Positions 9,112 to 20,177 are shown, counted from the first letter of the stretch. The stretch is 64,000 nucleotides of DNA from Parasulfuritortus cantonensis (GCF_004337445.1 NZ_SJZB01000018.1:62001-126000); one strand, 5' to 3'. The notes: generated from the letters alone by a model not told the origin. A program made the numbers and translations.

Positions 9112-9629
9112 CAGTCGGTGCCCCAATCCACGACGATGCGCCCGGCCGCGATGTCGACCGTGGCGACGATCGGTGCCGTGAACGGGATCAGCCGCTCCGT
9201 GTCGCCCGCGGTCACCCGCATGATGTCGTGGGCACCGGTCTCCAGCATCTCCGCCACCCGGCCCAGGGCTTCCCCGGCCAGGTTCACCACTTCCAGGCCG
9301 ACCAGGTCGTCCCAGTAATACTCGTCCGCCTCGGGCGCCGGCAATTCCGCCCGCGCCACCGCGACCTCCTGGCCCTGCAGGGCCTCGGCGGCGTCGCGGT
9401 CGGCAACGCCGTCCAACTGGGCGAGCAGGAACTGGCTGTGCACCTTGGCCTCCAGCACCTTGTACTCGCGCCACCTGCCGGCCTTGCCCAGATGCCAGAC
9501 CGGGTAGTCCAGCAGGTTGTCCAGATACTCCGTGAACGGCTGGACCTTGACCCAGCCGCGTACCGCATACGGGGCGGCGATCCGCCCCATGACCACCAGA
9601 TCCTCAGGCGGCGACGGGTTGCGCGCCAC
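9108..9629 (-). CDS. rimM: Ribosome maturation factor RimM
   Basis: RimM assists 30S head assembly and binds S19. The protein shows the N-terminal [20 protein letters not shown] and the C-terminal PRC-barrel part ([13 protein letters not shown] ... IPFTAPIV). The longest reading starts at a GTG (9629) that overlaps rpsP by 26 bases and gives 173 residues. The first ATG, at 9590, lies 14 bases after the rpsP stop and has a GAGG upstream, so the true start may be there (160 residues). Confidence 0.95.
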   Translation of the reverse strand: MARNPSPPEDLVVMGRIAAPYAVRGWVKVQPFTEYLDNLLDYPVWHLGKAGRWREYKVLEAKVHSQFLLAQLDGVADRDAAEALQGQEVAVARAELPAPEADEYYWDDLVGLEVVNLAGEALGRVAEMLETGAHDIMRVTAGDTERLIPFTAPIVATVDIAAGRIVVDWGTDW

Positions 9630-9855
9630 GGGTCAGGCGGGTCACGGTGTCGGAAACCTGGGCGCCGACGCCGGTCCAGTAGGACAGGCGTTCCTGGTTG
9701 ATGCGCAGGCCTTCGGCGCTGCCGGAGGCGACCGGGTTGTAGAAGCCGATGCGCTCGATGAAGCGGCCGTCGCGACGGTTGCGGGAGTCGGTGACGACGA
9801 TGTTGTAGAAGGGACGCTTCTTGGAGCCGCCGCGGGCCAGTCGAATGGTTACCAT
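9604..9855 (-). CDS. rpsP: 30S ribosomal protein S16
   Basis: An 83-residue S16 ([20 protein letters not shown] ... [10 protein letters not shown]). The start ATG at 9855 gives the normal family length; upstream codons in the open frame are not conserved. It leads the rpsP-rimM-trmD-rplS operon. Confidence 0.98.
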   Translation of the reverse strand: MVTIRLARGGSKKRPFYNIVVTDSRNRRDGRFIERIGFYNPVASGSAEGLRINQERLSYWTGVGAQVSDTVTRLTRGAQPVAA

Positions 9856-9915
9856 AATCCTGTGATTCCTAGTCAGTTTCCGGGGCGCGCGGGAGGGCGC
9901 GCGGAAAAGCACGAG

Positions 9916-9944
9916 ATTCTAGATAAAGCCGTCTAGAAAATCAA
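9916..9944 (-). promoter_or_regulatory. Sigma-70 promoter of the rpsP operon
   Basis: On the minus strand TTGATT (9939-9944) is followed after 17 bases by TAGAAT (9916-9921). The -10 differs from consensus at one base. It lies about 60 bases upstream of rpsP in a short AT-rich patch. Confidence 0.7.
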
Positions 9945-9984
9945 ACAATTAGGTTGTCCGGAGCGGTATCGCGCGCGGCGCCGC

Positions 9985-11481
9985 TCAGTGCGCGTTCGCC
10001 AACAGGGTGGCGGCATAGCGGCGCGGATCGAGCACGGCGAAGGCCGCCCAGGCGGTCAGCCGGTAGTTGCAATCCTGGAACAGGCGCTCCAGTTGCCGCG
10101 CGGCGGCGTTGCCGCGCGCGTCGATGAGCTCGCGTTCGCTGCCACGGCCGTGGCGCTGGCGGGCCAGCTGCAAGGTCAGCGCTTCGGTCGCGTCCGCCTC
10201 CGCTTCCCGGGCGATGGCGAGGGCGGCGCGCCCCCGGGCAACCTCCGCCAGGGCCTGGCGCTGGGCGTTCCAGAGCCCCAGCCGGGTCTCGCGCAACTGC
10301 GCCTCGGCGTCCCTCAGCTCCGCCTGGGCAGCCTGCAGGGCGGTGTTCTTCTGGACCAGCGGTGCCAGGCTCTGCTGCAGCGCCAGGCCGACCGTGTAGC
10401 TGTTCGCCTGGGTGGCGTCGATGGCGCCGCCGGCGCTGTTGGCGTCGCGGCCGACCCAGTTGTAGCTGCCGACCAGGTCCAGCCGGGGCCGGCTCAGGGC
10501 ACGCGCGGCGTCGACCTTGTTGCGTGCCGCCTCGACCCGCAGACGCCCGGCGCGCAGGGCGGGATGGTCGGCCAGGGCGGCGTCGGGGTCGAAGGCGGAC
10601 GGGTCGGGCAGGGCGGGCGGCTCCGGGATCATGTCCAACGCCTGCAGACGGACGCCGGCCGGCAACTCCGCGCCCAGGCCGACGGCGAGCTGGCCGGCCT
10701 GGGCTTCCAGTTCGGCGGCCTGTTGCAGGCTCAGCTGGCGTTGCTTGCCGAGTTCCTGGCGGGCGGCTCCCAGGTCCAGCCGGCTGGCCTCGCCCAGGCG
10801 CTGGGCCGCGGCGACGAGTTCGGTGCGCCGGGCGTAGCGGGCTTCCGCCTCGCGCTGGTTGCGATAGCTTTCCTGGGCCTTGACGAGGGCGGTGTAGCCC
10901 TCCAGCACGCGCGTGAGCTGGCGGATGCGCAGGTCCTCGAGGTCTTCGCGCGCGGCGTCGAACTCGGCGTGGGCGGCCAGGTAGCCGGCCCGGTTGCGGC
11001 CGCCGGCGTACAGGTTGAGGCTGGCCGAGAGGGCGGCGTAGCTGCTGTAGAACGCCGCCTCGCCTTGGACCACGGTGGAGCCGATCAGGGTGGCCTGCTT
11101 GCCCGGGTTGCCGTAGCGCGCCAGCTGGGCCTGCAGGTCCAGCTGCGGCAGGAAGGCGTTGCCGGCGCCGGTGAGCCCGGCCTCGGCCTTGTCCACGGCG
11201 GCGAGGCCGCGCGCCAGGGCGGGCGCGTCGGCCATGGCCTGGTCGAGGGCCTGGCGCAAGGTCAGCGGGCGCGGCCGCAGGCCACCCGGCAGGTCCGCCT
11301 CGGTGGCGGGCGCGCGCGCGGAATCCAGCCAGGGCGTGACCAGCGCCTGGCCGGCCAGGGCGAGGTCGAAACGCAGGAGCAGCGCCGGTGGCCGGGGCGA
11401 CGCCGGGGCACGGCCGGCATGGCTGCGCGCGGCCGCCGCGCCGGGCAGGGCGGCACAGACCAGAAACAGGCACGCCGCCAT
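9985..11481 (-). CDS. TolC-family outer membrane channel of type I secretion
   Basis: A TolC-like outer membrane efflux protein, about 498 residues from the ATG at 11481. That start gives a clean signal peptide (MAACLFLVCAALPGAAAARS). A TTG at 11574 would add 31 residues and is only 8 bases after the upstream stop. The two repeated OEP halves are visible: long Ala/Gln/Arg-rich helices, with beta strands such as YSSYAALSASLNLYAGGRNRAG and YTVGLALQQSLAPL. It is the last gene after the small proteins P2 and P1 on the same strand. With the ABC and HlyD genes at 13.7-17.3 kb it would complete a type I secretion system. Confidence 0.85.
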   Translation of the reverse strand: MAACLFLVCAALPGAAAARSHAGRAPASPRPPALLLRFDLALAGQALVTPWLDSARAPATEADLPGGLRPRPLTLRQALDQAMADAPALARGLAAVDKAEAGLTGAGNAFLPQLDLQAQLARYGNPGKQATLIGSTVVQGEAAFYSSYAALSASLNLYAGGRNRAGYLAAHAEFDAAREDLEDLRIRQLTRVLEGYTALVKAQESYRNQREAEARYARRTELVAAAQRLGEASRLDLGAARQELGKQRQLSLQQAAELEAQAGQLAVGLGAELPAGVRLQALDMIPEPPALPDPSAFDPDAALADHPALRAGRLRVEAARNKVDAARALSRPRLDLVGSYNWVGRDANSAGGAIDATQANSYTVGLALQQSLAPLVQKNTALQAAQAELRDAEAQLRETRLGLWNAQRQALAEVARGRAALAIAREAEADATEALTLQLARQRHGRGSERELIDARGNAAARQLERLFQDCNYRLTAWAAFAVLDPRRYAATLLANAH

Positions 11482-11582
11482 GGCCAGCAGGCGGCGTGCC
11501 GGGCCGGGCGGCCGCGGGCACGCCGGTCCCCGGCCGTCGGCGGGAACCGGCGGAGATGCGCGTCTGGGCGACAAGGATCAGG

Positions 11583-12161
11583 TCAATAGTAGGCGGACAG
11601 GTTGATGACCAGGCCGGCACCCAGCGCGCTGCTCGCCAGGCCGGCCGTGACGAAGTCGTCGATCTGGTCGACCAGGCCGCTGGCGAAGGCGCTCATGTTG
11701 TCCGCCACGTTGCTCCCCTGCTGGCTCAGCGAAGCGGCCAGGAGGCCGGCCGCACTTTGCGCCGGGACGACGCTTTGGTCGGTGAACTCGTCCAGGATCA
11801 TGGCGACGCCCGGGGCGTGGCTGACGCTGCGGGTGACGGTCACGGTGCCGTCTTCGTTGACGGTCGTCTCGGAACCGGCGGCGACCATGACAATGCCGTT
11901 GCTCATCAGTTCGCTGAGCGCGACCGTACTGCCGAGGACGTTGCCGAGCGCGGAGTCGGTGCTGTCCAGCAGGCTGTCGTCGATGTTCCAGGCCTGGGCG
12001 GCACTCATGTTGGCGATCACGGCGTCGACGCGGCCGTCCGCGACCAGGGCCGCCTGGGTGCTGTTCAATTGCGCCAGGCTGGCCTCCTGCGAGATTGACA
12101 TCTGCTGTTGCAGGCCTTGTTCGATGATGCTCTGGATGCTGGTGGTGGTGGTTAGGTCCAT
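11583..12161 (-). CDS. Small Cys-free protein P1, probable type I secretion substrate
   Basis: I do not recognise this 192-residue protein. It has no signal peptide and no cysteine, is rich in Ala, Ser, Thr and Gly, and is acidic. It shares a central motif with three neighbours: a short polar turn (NEDGTVTVTRS) then VSHAPGVAMILDEF. The other members have VSHAPGALVMMQY (P2), VSHDGGAAIMTAY (P3) and LSHDGGTAIMSAY (P4). The C-terminal third is hydrophobic and Gly/Ala-rich. The ATG at 12161 was chosen over a TTG two codons earlier. Its place directly before the TolC gene suggests export by this system; that is inference. Confidence 0.65.
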   Translation of the reverse strand: MDLTTTTSIQSIIEQGLQQQMSISQEASLAQLNSTQAALVADGRVDAVIANMSAAQAWNIDDSLLDSTDSALGNVLGSTVALSELMSNGIVMVAAGSETTVNEDGTVTVTRSVSHAPGVAMILDEFTDQSVVPAQSAAGLLAASLSQQGSNVADNMSAFASGLVDQIDDFVTAGLASSALGAGLVINLSAYY

Positions 12162-12199
12162 GGTCAACTCGAAATCCGTTCAGCCGGGGCGACGCCCGG

Positions 12200-12784
12200 T
12201 CAGGTGCGTTCGATCACCAGCTGGCTGGTGCCGAAGATGGTCGTGGAATAGCTGAGGTCGTAGGCGGTGAGGTTGCCCAAGGCGGTCTCGACGCCGGTGC
12301 CGGTCTCCTGCATGAACTGGCTGACGCCGTCGCCGATGCCGTCGACCTGGGGCGCCAGCACCTCGCTGACGTACTGCATCATGACCAGGGCGCCGGGGGC
12401 GTGGGAAACCTCCTCTACCACGCTCGATACCGTGCCGTCTTCGCGGTAGTTGGTGGTGATGGTGGTGATGGTGAGGTCGGCCAGGTCCTCGGCGAGATCG
12501 CCCAGGGCGTGGGCGCTGTCGACCAGGCCGGTCTCCAGCAGCTGGTCGGTGCCGTCGATGGCGGTGTCGAGCAGGTCGGTGGCCGCCGACGAGGTGGCGT
12601 CGATGGCCGTGTCGATCTGTTCCGTCGCGCTTGCCGAGGCGGTGTCGGTGCTCGCGACGGTGGCGACGAGATCCGTGGTCGAGGCCGGCGCCAGTGCGCG
12701 CGTCAGGCTGCCCAGGATGCCGCCCAACAGGTCGACCACCGAGCCGAGCAGGCCGCCCACCGCGTTCAATAGGCTGGTTAGCAT
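12200..12784 (-). CDS. Small Cys-free protein P2, probable type I secretion substrate
   Basis: A 194-residue protein of no recognised family. The first 27 residues are a Leu/Gly-rich amphipathic stretch (LLNAVGGLLGSVVDLLGGIL) with GG and GxxG spacing. It is followed by an acidic Thr/Ala/Asp-rich middle (about residues 35-105), the shared EDGTVSSVVEEVSHAPGALVMM segment and a C-terminus ending SQLVIERT. There is no cleavable signal and no cysteine. It lies 38 bp upstream of P1. No separate promoter is obvious in the 36 bases between its start and the terminator at 12821-12852, so it may depend on read-through from P3. Confidence 0.65.
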   Translation of the reverse strand: MLTSLLNAVGGLLGSVVDLLGGILGSLTRALAPASTTDLVATVASTDTASASATEQIDTAIDATSSAATDLLDTAIDGTDQLLETGLVDSAHALGDLAEDLADLTITTITTNYREDGTVSSVVEEVSHAPGALVMMQYVSEVLAPQVDGIGDGVSQFMQETGTGVETALGNLTAYDLSYSTTIFGTSQLVIERT

Positions 12785-12820
12785 TTGTTGCGTACCTAGT
12801 TCGTGTCAGTCGTGCATCGG

Positions 12821-12852
12821 AAAAAGGCCCGGTCCATCGGGCCGGGCCTTCA
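12821..12852 (-). terminator. Rho-independent terminator after P3
   Basis: Read on the minus strand, AAGGCCCGG and CCGGGCCTT form a stem around about 9 bases (extendable with one mismatch), followed by TTTTT. It ends the P3 transcript, or reduces transcription into P2, P1 and the TolC gene. Confidence 0.8.
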
Positions 12853-12870
12853 TTTCCCCCGTCGGATCGC

Positions 12871-13449
12871 TTACAGCGAGGTGTTCGCGAGCAGGCCGGA
12901 AGTACCCAGGCTGGCCGAGATCGACGCGCCCAGGGAGGTGGACAGGCTGGGCAGTGCGTCGGGCAGGTGCGAAGCCAGGTTGGCCATGGCCGCGCCGGCG
13001 CCGTTGCCGACACCGGTCATCATCCCGGCGATGCCTTCGCCGATGCCGGCGGTCAGCGAGCCCAGGGTGTAGGTGGCGTAGGCGGTCATGATGGCGGCGC
13101 CGCCGTCATGGCTGACCGACTGGGTTTCCTGCAGCACGTTGCCGGCGCTGTCATAGACGGTCGTGGCGGAGGCCTCGGTGAAGCTAATGGCCGAAGCGGC
13201 GACGCTGTTCATGGCATCGGCGGTGGCGGCGATGGTGCTTTCCTCCAGGGCAGTGACGCCATCGAAGGTGGTCTGCAGCGTGGTGTTGACCATGTTGGTC
13301 ATGCCTTCGATCACGCTGTTGACCAGCGTGTTGGAGTTGGCCGCGGCGACGTTGCTCAGCGCGGAGGCGTTGGACGCCGTGGAGCTGAGGATGGAGTTCA
13401 CGTCGTCAGCGGACACGCCGCCACCGAACAAGGCATCAAGAAGTCCCAT
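12871..13449 (-). CDS. Small Cys-free protein P3, sigma-54-controlled probable secreted protein
   Basis: A 192-residue protein, Ala/Ser/Gly/Thr-rich, without cysteine or signal peptide; the family is unknown to me. It starts MGLLDALFGGG and has a conserved middle (GVTALEESTIAATADAMNSV) and the shared VSHDGGAAIMTAYATYTLG segment. A glycine-zipper-like stretch follows (GIGEGIAGMMTGVGNGAGAA), and the end is SASLGTSGLLANTSL. P4, 16 kb away, is roughly two-thirds identical by eye along its whole length. The Shine-Dalgarno AAGGAGAAA is strong and nearly identical in P4. It has its own sigma-54 promoter (13560-13575) and terminator, which suggests high inducible expression. Confidence 0.75.
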   Translation of the reverse strand: MGLLDALFGGGVSADDVNSILSSTASNASALSNVAAANSNTLVNSVIEGMTNMVNTTLQTTFDGVTALEESTIAATADAMNSVAASAISFTEASATTVYDSAGNVLQETQSVSHDGGAAIMTAYATYTLGSLTAGIGEGIAGMMTGVGNGAGAAMANLASHLPDALPSLSTSLGASISASLGTSGLLANTSL

Positions 13450-13559
13450 AGTATTTCTCCTTAGTGATATGGAAATGCAGGCTGTCTGAAAACCGTTCCA
13501 GGGTGCCTACGGGGCCTGGTTTCGGTGTGCACGTTCACAATCTGCACAATATATTTATT

Positions 13560-13575
13560 AGCAATGTACGTGCCA
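13560..13575 (-). promoter_or_regulatory. Sigma-54 (-24/-12) promoter of P3
   Basis: The minus strand reads TGGCACGTACATTGCT, an exact match to the consensus TGGCACG-N4-TTGCW, with GG and GC at the required 10-base separation. The predicted start lies near 13549, giving a leader of about 100 bases before P3. Confidence 0.85.
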
Positions 13576-13668
13576 GTTGTTGTTTTTTACCTTTAGAACA
13601 AAAAAACCAGTGAATTCAGATGCCTATATCCGCTTGCCGGGGAAAGGGGCGGACGTCGGCGGCCCGGG

Positions 13669-13712
13669 TGTTACGGAACATCGGGTAACGCGGCGTCCGA
13701 TGTAACGTAACG
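13669..13712 (-). promoter_or_regulatory. Candidate enhancer (UAS) of the P3 promoter
   Basis: Two GTTACG-type inverted elements, TGTTACGGAACA (13669-13680) and TGTAACGTAACG (13701-13712), are centred about 113 and 145 bases upstream of the -12 element and 32 bases (three helical turns) apart. A further half site, GGGTAACG, lies between them. The same words occur upstream of P4 at 30651-30684. They are proposed binding sites for one of the two sigma-54 activators in this window. Confidence 0.6.
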
Positions 13713-13721
13713 CGGCGCCGG

Positions 13722-15097
13722 TCAACGCACCGACACGCTCTCCTTCAGGTTCTTCAGCAGCGGCGACAGGAAGAATTCGATGATGCGTCGTTCGCCCGTC
13801 TTCACGTCCACGGTCACCGCCATGCCGGGGCGCATGGGCAGCGTCCGGCCGTCGCGCGCGAGGGCGAGGGCGTCGGTCTCGATCCAGGCGCGGTAGTAGA
13901 GGCCCTGCTGGTTGTCGGTTTCGGCGTCCGGGCTGATCCAGGTCAGGCGCCCGGGCAGGACGCCGTACTGCATGAACGGGAAGGCGTCGACCTTGACCTC
14001 GACCGGTTGGCCGACCTTGACGAAGCCGGCGTCCTGGTTGGCGACCCGGATCTCGACGATGAGGGGCACGTCGCGCGGCACGATGGTGACCACGTCCTGC
14101 TTGGGCGAGACGACTTCGCCCAGGGAGGTGATGTTGACCGCCTGGACGGTGCCGGCGACCGGGGCGCGCAGACGCTGCGCGGCGAGTTCGTGGGCGACCT
14201 TGACCTGGCTTTCCGCGAGGGCATATTGCTGTTGACGGGCGTTCTCCACCTGGTCGAACAGGCGCACGCGGCGTTCGGCGTCCAGGCGCGCCAGGTCGGC
14301 GCGCGCCGAAGCGAGGTGGGCCCGTACCGCCGCCACCCGGCCGCGCTGGCTGGCCAGGTCGCCGTGCCGGGCCAGGCGGTCGCGTTCCTCGCGCAGGTAG
14401 TCGTTGCGGGCCAGGGCGCCGAGGTCCGCGAGGGCCTTGGCGTCGGCGACCTGGCTGTCGGCGATGGCGACGGCGTTGGCCAGGTTGGCCAGCATGGCTT
14501 CGCCCGCGGCCAGGTCGGCCTCGGCCTCGCGCACGGCGGCGCGGGCGATCGCGACCTGGTTGCGGTGGGCGTCCAGCTCGGCCTGCCAGAGGCCGCGTTC
14601 GCCGGCGTCGGCGAGCCCGGCGTCCGGGGCGCGGCCGGCCAGCTGCCCGGCCAGGCGGCGCTGCCTGGCCTCGTTCAGCTCGAGGTTGCCGGCCACCGCG
14701 GCCTGGCTGGCGTCGAGCGCCTCGGTGTCGAGTTCCACCAGGGTGTCGCCGGCGCGCACCTGCTGCCCGGCCTGCACGCGGATCGCCTTGACGACGCCCA
14801 GTTCGAGCGGTTGCACCACCTGCAGGCGGCCGTTCGGGATGAAGCGCCCGGCCGCCGTGGCGACCACGCTGACGCGGCCGAGCCAGCTCCACAGGAGGGC
14901 GAGCGAGAGCAGGGCCAGGAGGGCCCAGAGCACCATGCGCTTGTGCGGCGACGGCGGCGTGTCCTGGATCTCCAGCAGGGGCGGCAGGAAGTCCTGTTCG
15001 AGCCGGCGCAGTTCGCGCACCCGGGCCGCCTCGCGGCCCTCGAGCAGGGCCCGGCGCAGGTGTTCCAGGCGGGCGGCGAGGCGCTTCCGCAAGGTGG

Positions 15098-15101
<4 letters not shown>
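13722..15101 (-). CDS. HlyD-family type I secretion membrane fusion protein
   Basis: A 459-residue periplasmic adaptor linking the ABC exporter to TolC. It has a cytoplasmic N-terminus, one transmembrane helix (MVLWALLALLSLALLWSWLG, about residues 56-75), a lipoyl/barrel start (GRFIPNGRLQVVQPLELGVVK in part), a long coiled-coil hairpin rich in Ala/Arg/Glu (about 120-290), and the HlyD C-terminal motif (RAPVAGTVQAVNITSLGEVV in part). The GTG start at 15101 overlaps the stop of the ABC gene (GTGA), so the two are coupled. Length and layout are normal for the family. Confidence 0.93.
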
Positions 15102-17288
<2,187 letters not shown>

Positions 17289-17299
<11 letters not shown>

Positions 17300-18329
17300 G
17301 ACGTCCCCCGTTGCCGGCGTCCAGGGACGGCGCCTCGAACAGGCAGTATTTGCGCATCTTCTCCCACAGCACCTTGCGGCTGATGCCCAGGGCGGTGGCG
17401 GTCACCTGGCGGCGCCAGCCGTGGTTTTCCAGATGGGCCAGGATGCGGTCGCGCTCGGCCTCCTCGCGGGCCGACCAGCTGCGCGCCGGCGCGGTATCGG
17501 CGCCCGGCGGGTGGTGCAGCATGGCCGTCAGCAGGTCGGCGTTCCAGCCGCCGGTGGCCTGGCAGGTGATGGCGACCCGTTCCGCCAGGTTGATCAGTTC
17601 GCGGACGTTGCCCTGAAAATGGCAGCGCTCGACCGCGTCGAGCAGCCATTCCGGGACGTTGCCCAGGCGATAGCCGTTGCGCTCGGCCAGGCGCCGGAGG
17701 ATGGTCTCGAAGATCGCGCGTTTGTCCTCGGGGCCGCGTTCGTCGAGGCTGGGCAGGCGGAACACCAGGACCGCCACCCGGTAGTAGAGATCGGTACGGA
17801 AGCCGCCCTGGGCGGCCATCCGGCGCAGGTCGCGGTTGGTCGCGGCGACCAGGCGGAAATCGACCTGGACCGGTGTGCGCGAGCCGAGCCGGGTGACCGT
17901 GCGCTGTTCCAGCACCCGCAGCAGCTTGACCTGCTGGTGCAGGGGCAGTTCGCCGAGTTCGTCGAGGAACAGGGTGCCGCCGTGGGCCTGCTCGAGGTAG
18001 CCGGCGTGGTCGGTCACCGCGCCGGTGAATGCGCCCTTGGTGTAGCCGAAGAACTCCGACTCGAACAGGCCGTCCGGGATGGCGCCGCAGTTGACCGAGA
18101 CGAAGGGCCCGCGCCAGCGCGTCGCATGGCCCTGGTGCAGGGCCCGGGCGATGGACTCCTTGCCGGTGCCGGTGTCGCCCAGGATCAGGGCGTTGGCGTC
18201 GCAGTTCGAATACAGCACGACGTCGCGCAGCAGATCGCGCATCTGCTGCGAGCGCGCGACAATGCCGCGCACGGCGATATCGCTCGCCGGCGTGCTCGCG
18301 GCGAGCGTCAGTTGTTGTGGTGATGCCAT
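17289..18329 (-). CDS. Sigma-54 activator lacking a receiver domain (PspF-like layout)
   Basis: A 346-residue bacterial enhancer-binding protein. It consists of an AAA+ domain with Walker A GDTGTGKE (51-58), the sigma-54-contacting GAFTGA loop (99-104) and Walker [14 protein letters not shown], then a Fis-type helix-turn-helix at the C-terminus ([27 protein letters not shown] in two parts). There is no receiver or sensor domain, so activity is probably set by its amount or by a partner. It heads the operon with the ABC and HlyD genes and has its own sigma-54 promoter at 18432-18447. GGGAGG five bases before the ATG supports the start. Confidence 0.93.
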
Positions 18330-18431
18330 GCTGCCTCCCGTTCAAGTGCCCCGGTGTGTCGGCGACAGGCACCGGGCGGCACGCCAACCCGGCCGCGCGG
18401 GTCGCCGGCCGTCGTATTCCGGGCAGCCCTA

Positions 18432-18447
18432 CGCAAGCCGCGTGCCA
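18432..18447 (-). promoter_or_regulatory. Sigma-54 promoter of the activator/ABC/HlyD operon
   Basis: The minus strand reads TGGCACGCGGCTTGCG, matching TGGCACG-N4-TTGCW except for the last base. The predicted start near 18421 leaves about 92 bases of leader before the activator ATG. A sigma-54 promoter in front of a gene for a sigma-54 activator implies a cascade or self-activation. Confidence 0.75.
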
Positions 18448-18523
18448 GCCTGGCCGGTTAGCATTTATCTGCAAGATTTATCATTTTGGTGATTATAAAG
18501 AGCATATTTTTCACTTCAATTCC

Positions 18524-18539
18524 GGTGCCGCACGGCACC
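18524..18539. promoter_or_regulatory. 16-bp palindrome in the divergent control region
   Basis: GGTGCCGCACGGCACC is a perfect inverted repeat with 7-base arms and a 2-base centre, about 98 bases upstream of the leftward sigma-54 -12 element. It could be an operator; the binding protein is unknown. Confidence 0.4.
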
Positions 18540-18541
18540 CT

Positions 18542-18559
18542 TGTCGTGAAAAAGTGACG
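18542..18559. promoter_or_regulatory. GlrR-type site 1 (TGTC-N10-GACG)
   Basis: TGTCGTGAAAAAGTGACG matches TGTC-N10-GACA, the pattern known for GlrR (QseF) at E. coli glmY, except for the last base. It lies about 115 bases upstream of the sigma-54 promoter at 18432-18447 and next to the genes for a GlrK/GlrR-like pair. Confidence 0.5.
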
Positions 18560-18607
18560 CATATTTTTGTTTTGCCAGGGAAATTGCGCAGGAAGGCCGG
18601 TTTATCG

Positions 18608-18625
18608 TGTCGGCAAAATACGACA
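18608..18625. promoter_or_regulatory. GlrR-type site 2 (TGTC-N10-GACA)
   Basis: TGTCGGCAAAATACGACA is an exact TGTC-N10-GACA match, with inner bases extending the symmetry (TGTCG/CGACA). It is centred 66 bases from site 1 and about 180 bases from the leftward sigma-54 -12 element, a usual enhancer distance. Confidence 0.55.
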
Positions 18626-18773
18626 TGATCAGTAACATACTAATTTATATGATTTATTTCTATTTATTGCTTCTTGTTGGCGAAAAAACCAATATATGAA
18701 AAAATATCGCGCCGACATGCCGGTCGTGTCCGGTGGCTATATTTATTAATCAAACGGGGATGTAAGCGGCACG

Positions 18774-20177
18774 ATGGTCCGGGTTTCATTTCGTCAGAGC
18801 ATGTTGGCGGGCTTCGTGTTGATTTCGCTACTCCTCGGCGGTGCCGCCGCGCGCGGCTGGCTGCTGGTCGAACAGTTCGTCCGGGAGAGCCGCCAGGGCG
18901 GCGAAAAATCGCTCCAAATCAGCAAACTCACGCAGGAGCTCGCGGCCCGCACGGTGGACATCGAGCGCAACGCCCGGCAATACCGGGTGCTCCACGACAG
19001 TCACCTGCTTGACCGGCTGGACGTCAACCTGAGCCAGTCCTATGCCACCATCGAGCGCATGCAAGGCCTCTCCGGCACCTCCCTGGCGCCCTTGCCGGCG
19101 GACTGGCGCCGCGCCTCGGCGGAGTTGCGCGACCGCCTCGGCCGCGGCATCGGCGAGGTCGACCTGATCCGGTTGCTGATGCGCCTGCGCGAGGTGAACG
19201 AAAGCCTCGGCGGCTGGGGCAAACGCTGGATCGACGACCAGAACGCCACTTTGTTCGCCCGCCTGGACGTCAGCGGACGCCATTTCGCCTGGCAGTTCCT
19301 GGCCGCCGTATCGGTCAGCCTGGCGGTGACGCTGGTGCTCGGCTGGTGGCTCGGGCGGCCGGTGTTGCGCCTGGAACAGGCCATCGGGCGCTTGGGCGAG
19401 AACCGGCTGGACGTGCCCGTCGTGGTCAGGGGGCCGGACGACCTGAACCGGCTCGGCCGCCGCCTGGAGTGGCTGCGCCTGCGCCTCGCGGAACTGGAGG
19501 CCGGGCGCGAGCAATCCTTGCGTCATGTCTCGCATGAGCTGAAGACGCCGTTGACCGCCTTGCGCGAGGGGGTCGCCCTGCTTCAGGAGCGTGTGTTCGG
19601 GCAGTTGGAGGGGGAGCAGCAGGAGGTCGTCGACATCCTGCAGCACAACGTGCTCCAGCTGCAGCGCCAGATCGAGAGCCTGCTCGCCCTCAACGCGGTG
19701 GCCCACGACGCCCACCGGCTGCGCTATCGGCCCGTCGCGGTGGCCGAGATGGTGCGTGCGGCGGTCGCCCAGCGGGACCTGCAGATCCAGGCGCGCAACG
19801 TGACGGTCACCGTGGACGGCGATGCCGGCACGGCCTATCTGGATGAGGAGAAGATGCTGGTGGTGCTGGACAACCTGCTTTCCAACGCGCTGGATTTCAG
19901 TCCCCAGGGCGGTACCGTGCGCGTCGTGCTCGGGCACGACCGGGGCCGGGTGCTGATCGACGTCGTCGACGCCGGCCCCGGGGTCGACGCCGAGGACGCC
20001 GAACGCATCTTCATGCCGTTCGTGCGCGGCCGGCGCTCCGCCCCCGTGCCTCGCCAGGGCAGCGGCGTCGGCCTGTCCATCGTCCAGGAACTGGTGCAGG
20101 CCATGGCGGGCCGGGTCGAGTTGCGGGCCAGCCAGCGCGGCGCCCATTTCCGCGTCGAGGTGCCGGATGAACGCTGA
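18774..20177 (+). CDS. glrK: GlrK/QseE-like sensor histidine kinase
   Basis: A 467-residue membrane kinase. It has a transmembrane helix at about 10-30, a periplasmic helical sensor region of about 130 residues (no known ligand motif), a second helix near 165-185 (FLAAVSVSLAVTLVLGWWLG), HAMP, then the H-box HVSHELKTPLTAL (His near residue 254) and an HATPase domain with N-box DNLLSNALDFSPQGG and the G-box GSGVGLSIVQ. Order and neighbours (lipoprotein, then an NtrC-type regulator) match the glrK-glrQ-glrR (qseEGF) operon, which senses envelope state in enterobacteria. The symbol is by analogy. The downstream gene overlaps its stop by 11 bases. Confidence 0.85.
   Translation: MVRVSFRQSMLAGFVLISLLLGGAAARGWLLVEQFVRESRQGGEKSLQISKLTQELAARTVDIERNARQYRVLHDSHLLDRLDVNLSQSYATIERMQGLSGTSLAPLPADWRRASAELRDRLGRGIGEVDLIRLLMRLREVNESLGGWGKRWIDDQNATLFARLDVSGRHFAWQFLAAVSVSLAVTLVLGWWLGRPVLRLEQAIGRLGENRLDVPVVVRGPDDLNRLGRRLEWLRLRLAELEAGREQSLRHVSHELKTPLTALREGVALLQERVFGQLEGEQQEVVDILQHNVLQLQRQIESLLALNAVAHDAHRLRYRPVAVAEMVRAAVAQRDLQIQARNVTVTVDGDAGTAYLDEEKMLVVLDNLLSNALDFSPQGGTVRVVLGHDRGRVLIDVVDAGPGVDAEDAERIFMPFVRGRRSAPVPRQGSGVGLSIVQELVQAMAGRVELRASQRGAHFRVEVPDER

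Larger units (their letters stand above)
18330..18773. other. 444-bp divergent intergenic control region
   Basis: No gene is seen here. The half nearer the activator gene is GC-rich and holds a sigma-54 promoter. The half from about 18480 to 18770 is strikingly AT-rich for this chromosome and holds two TGTC-N10-GACA-type sites, a 16-bp palindrome and several A/T runs. A sigma-70 promoter for the rightward kinase gene is expected in the AT-rich part, but no strong -35/-10 pair stands out. Confidence 0.8.
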
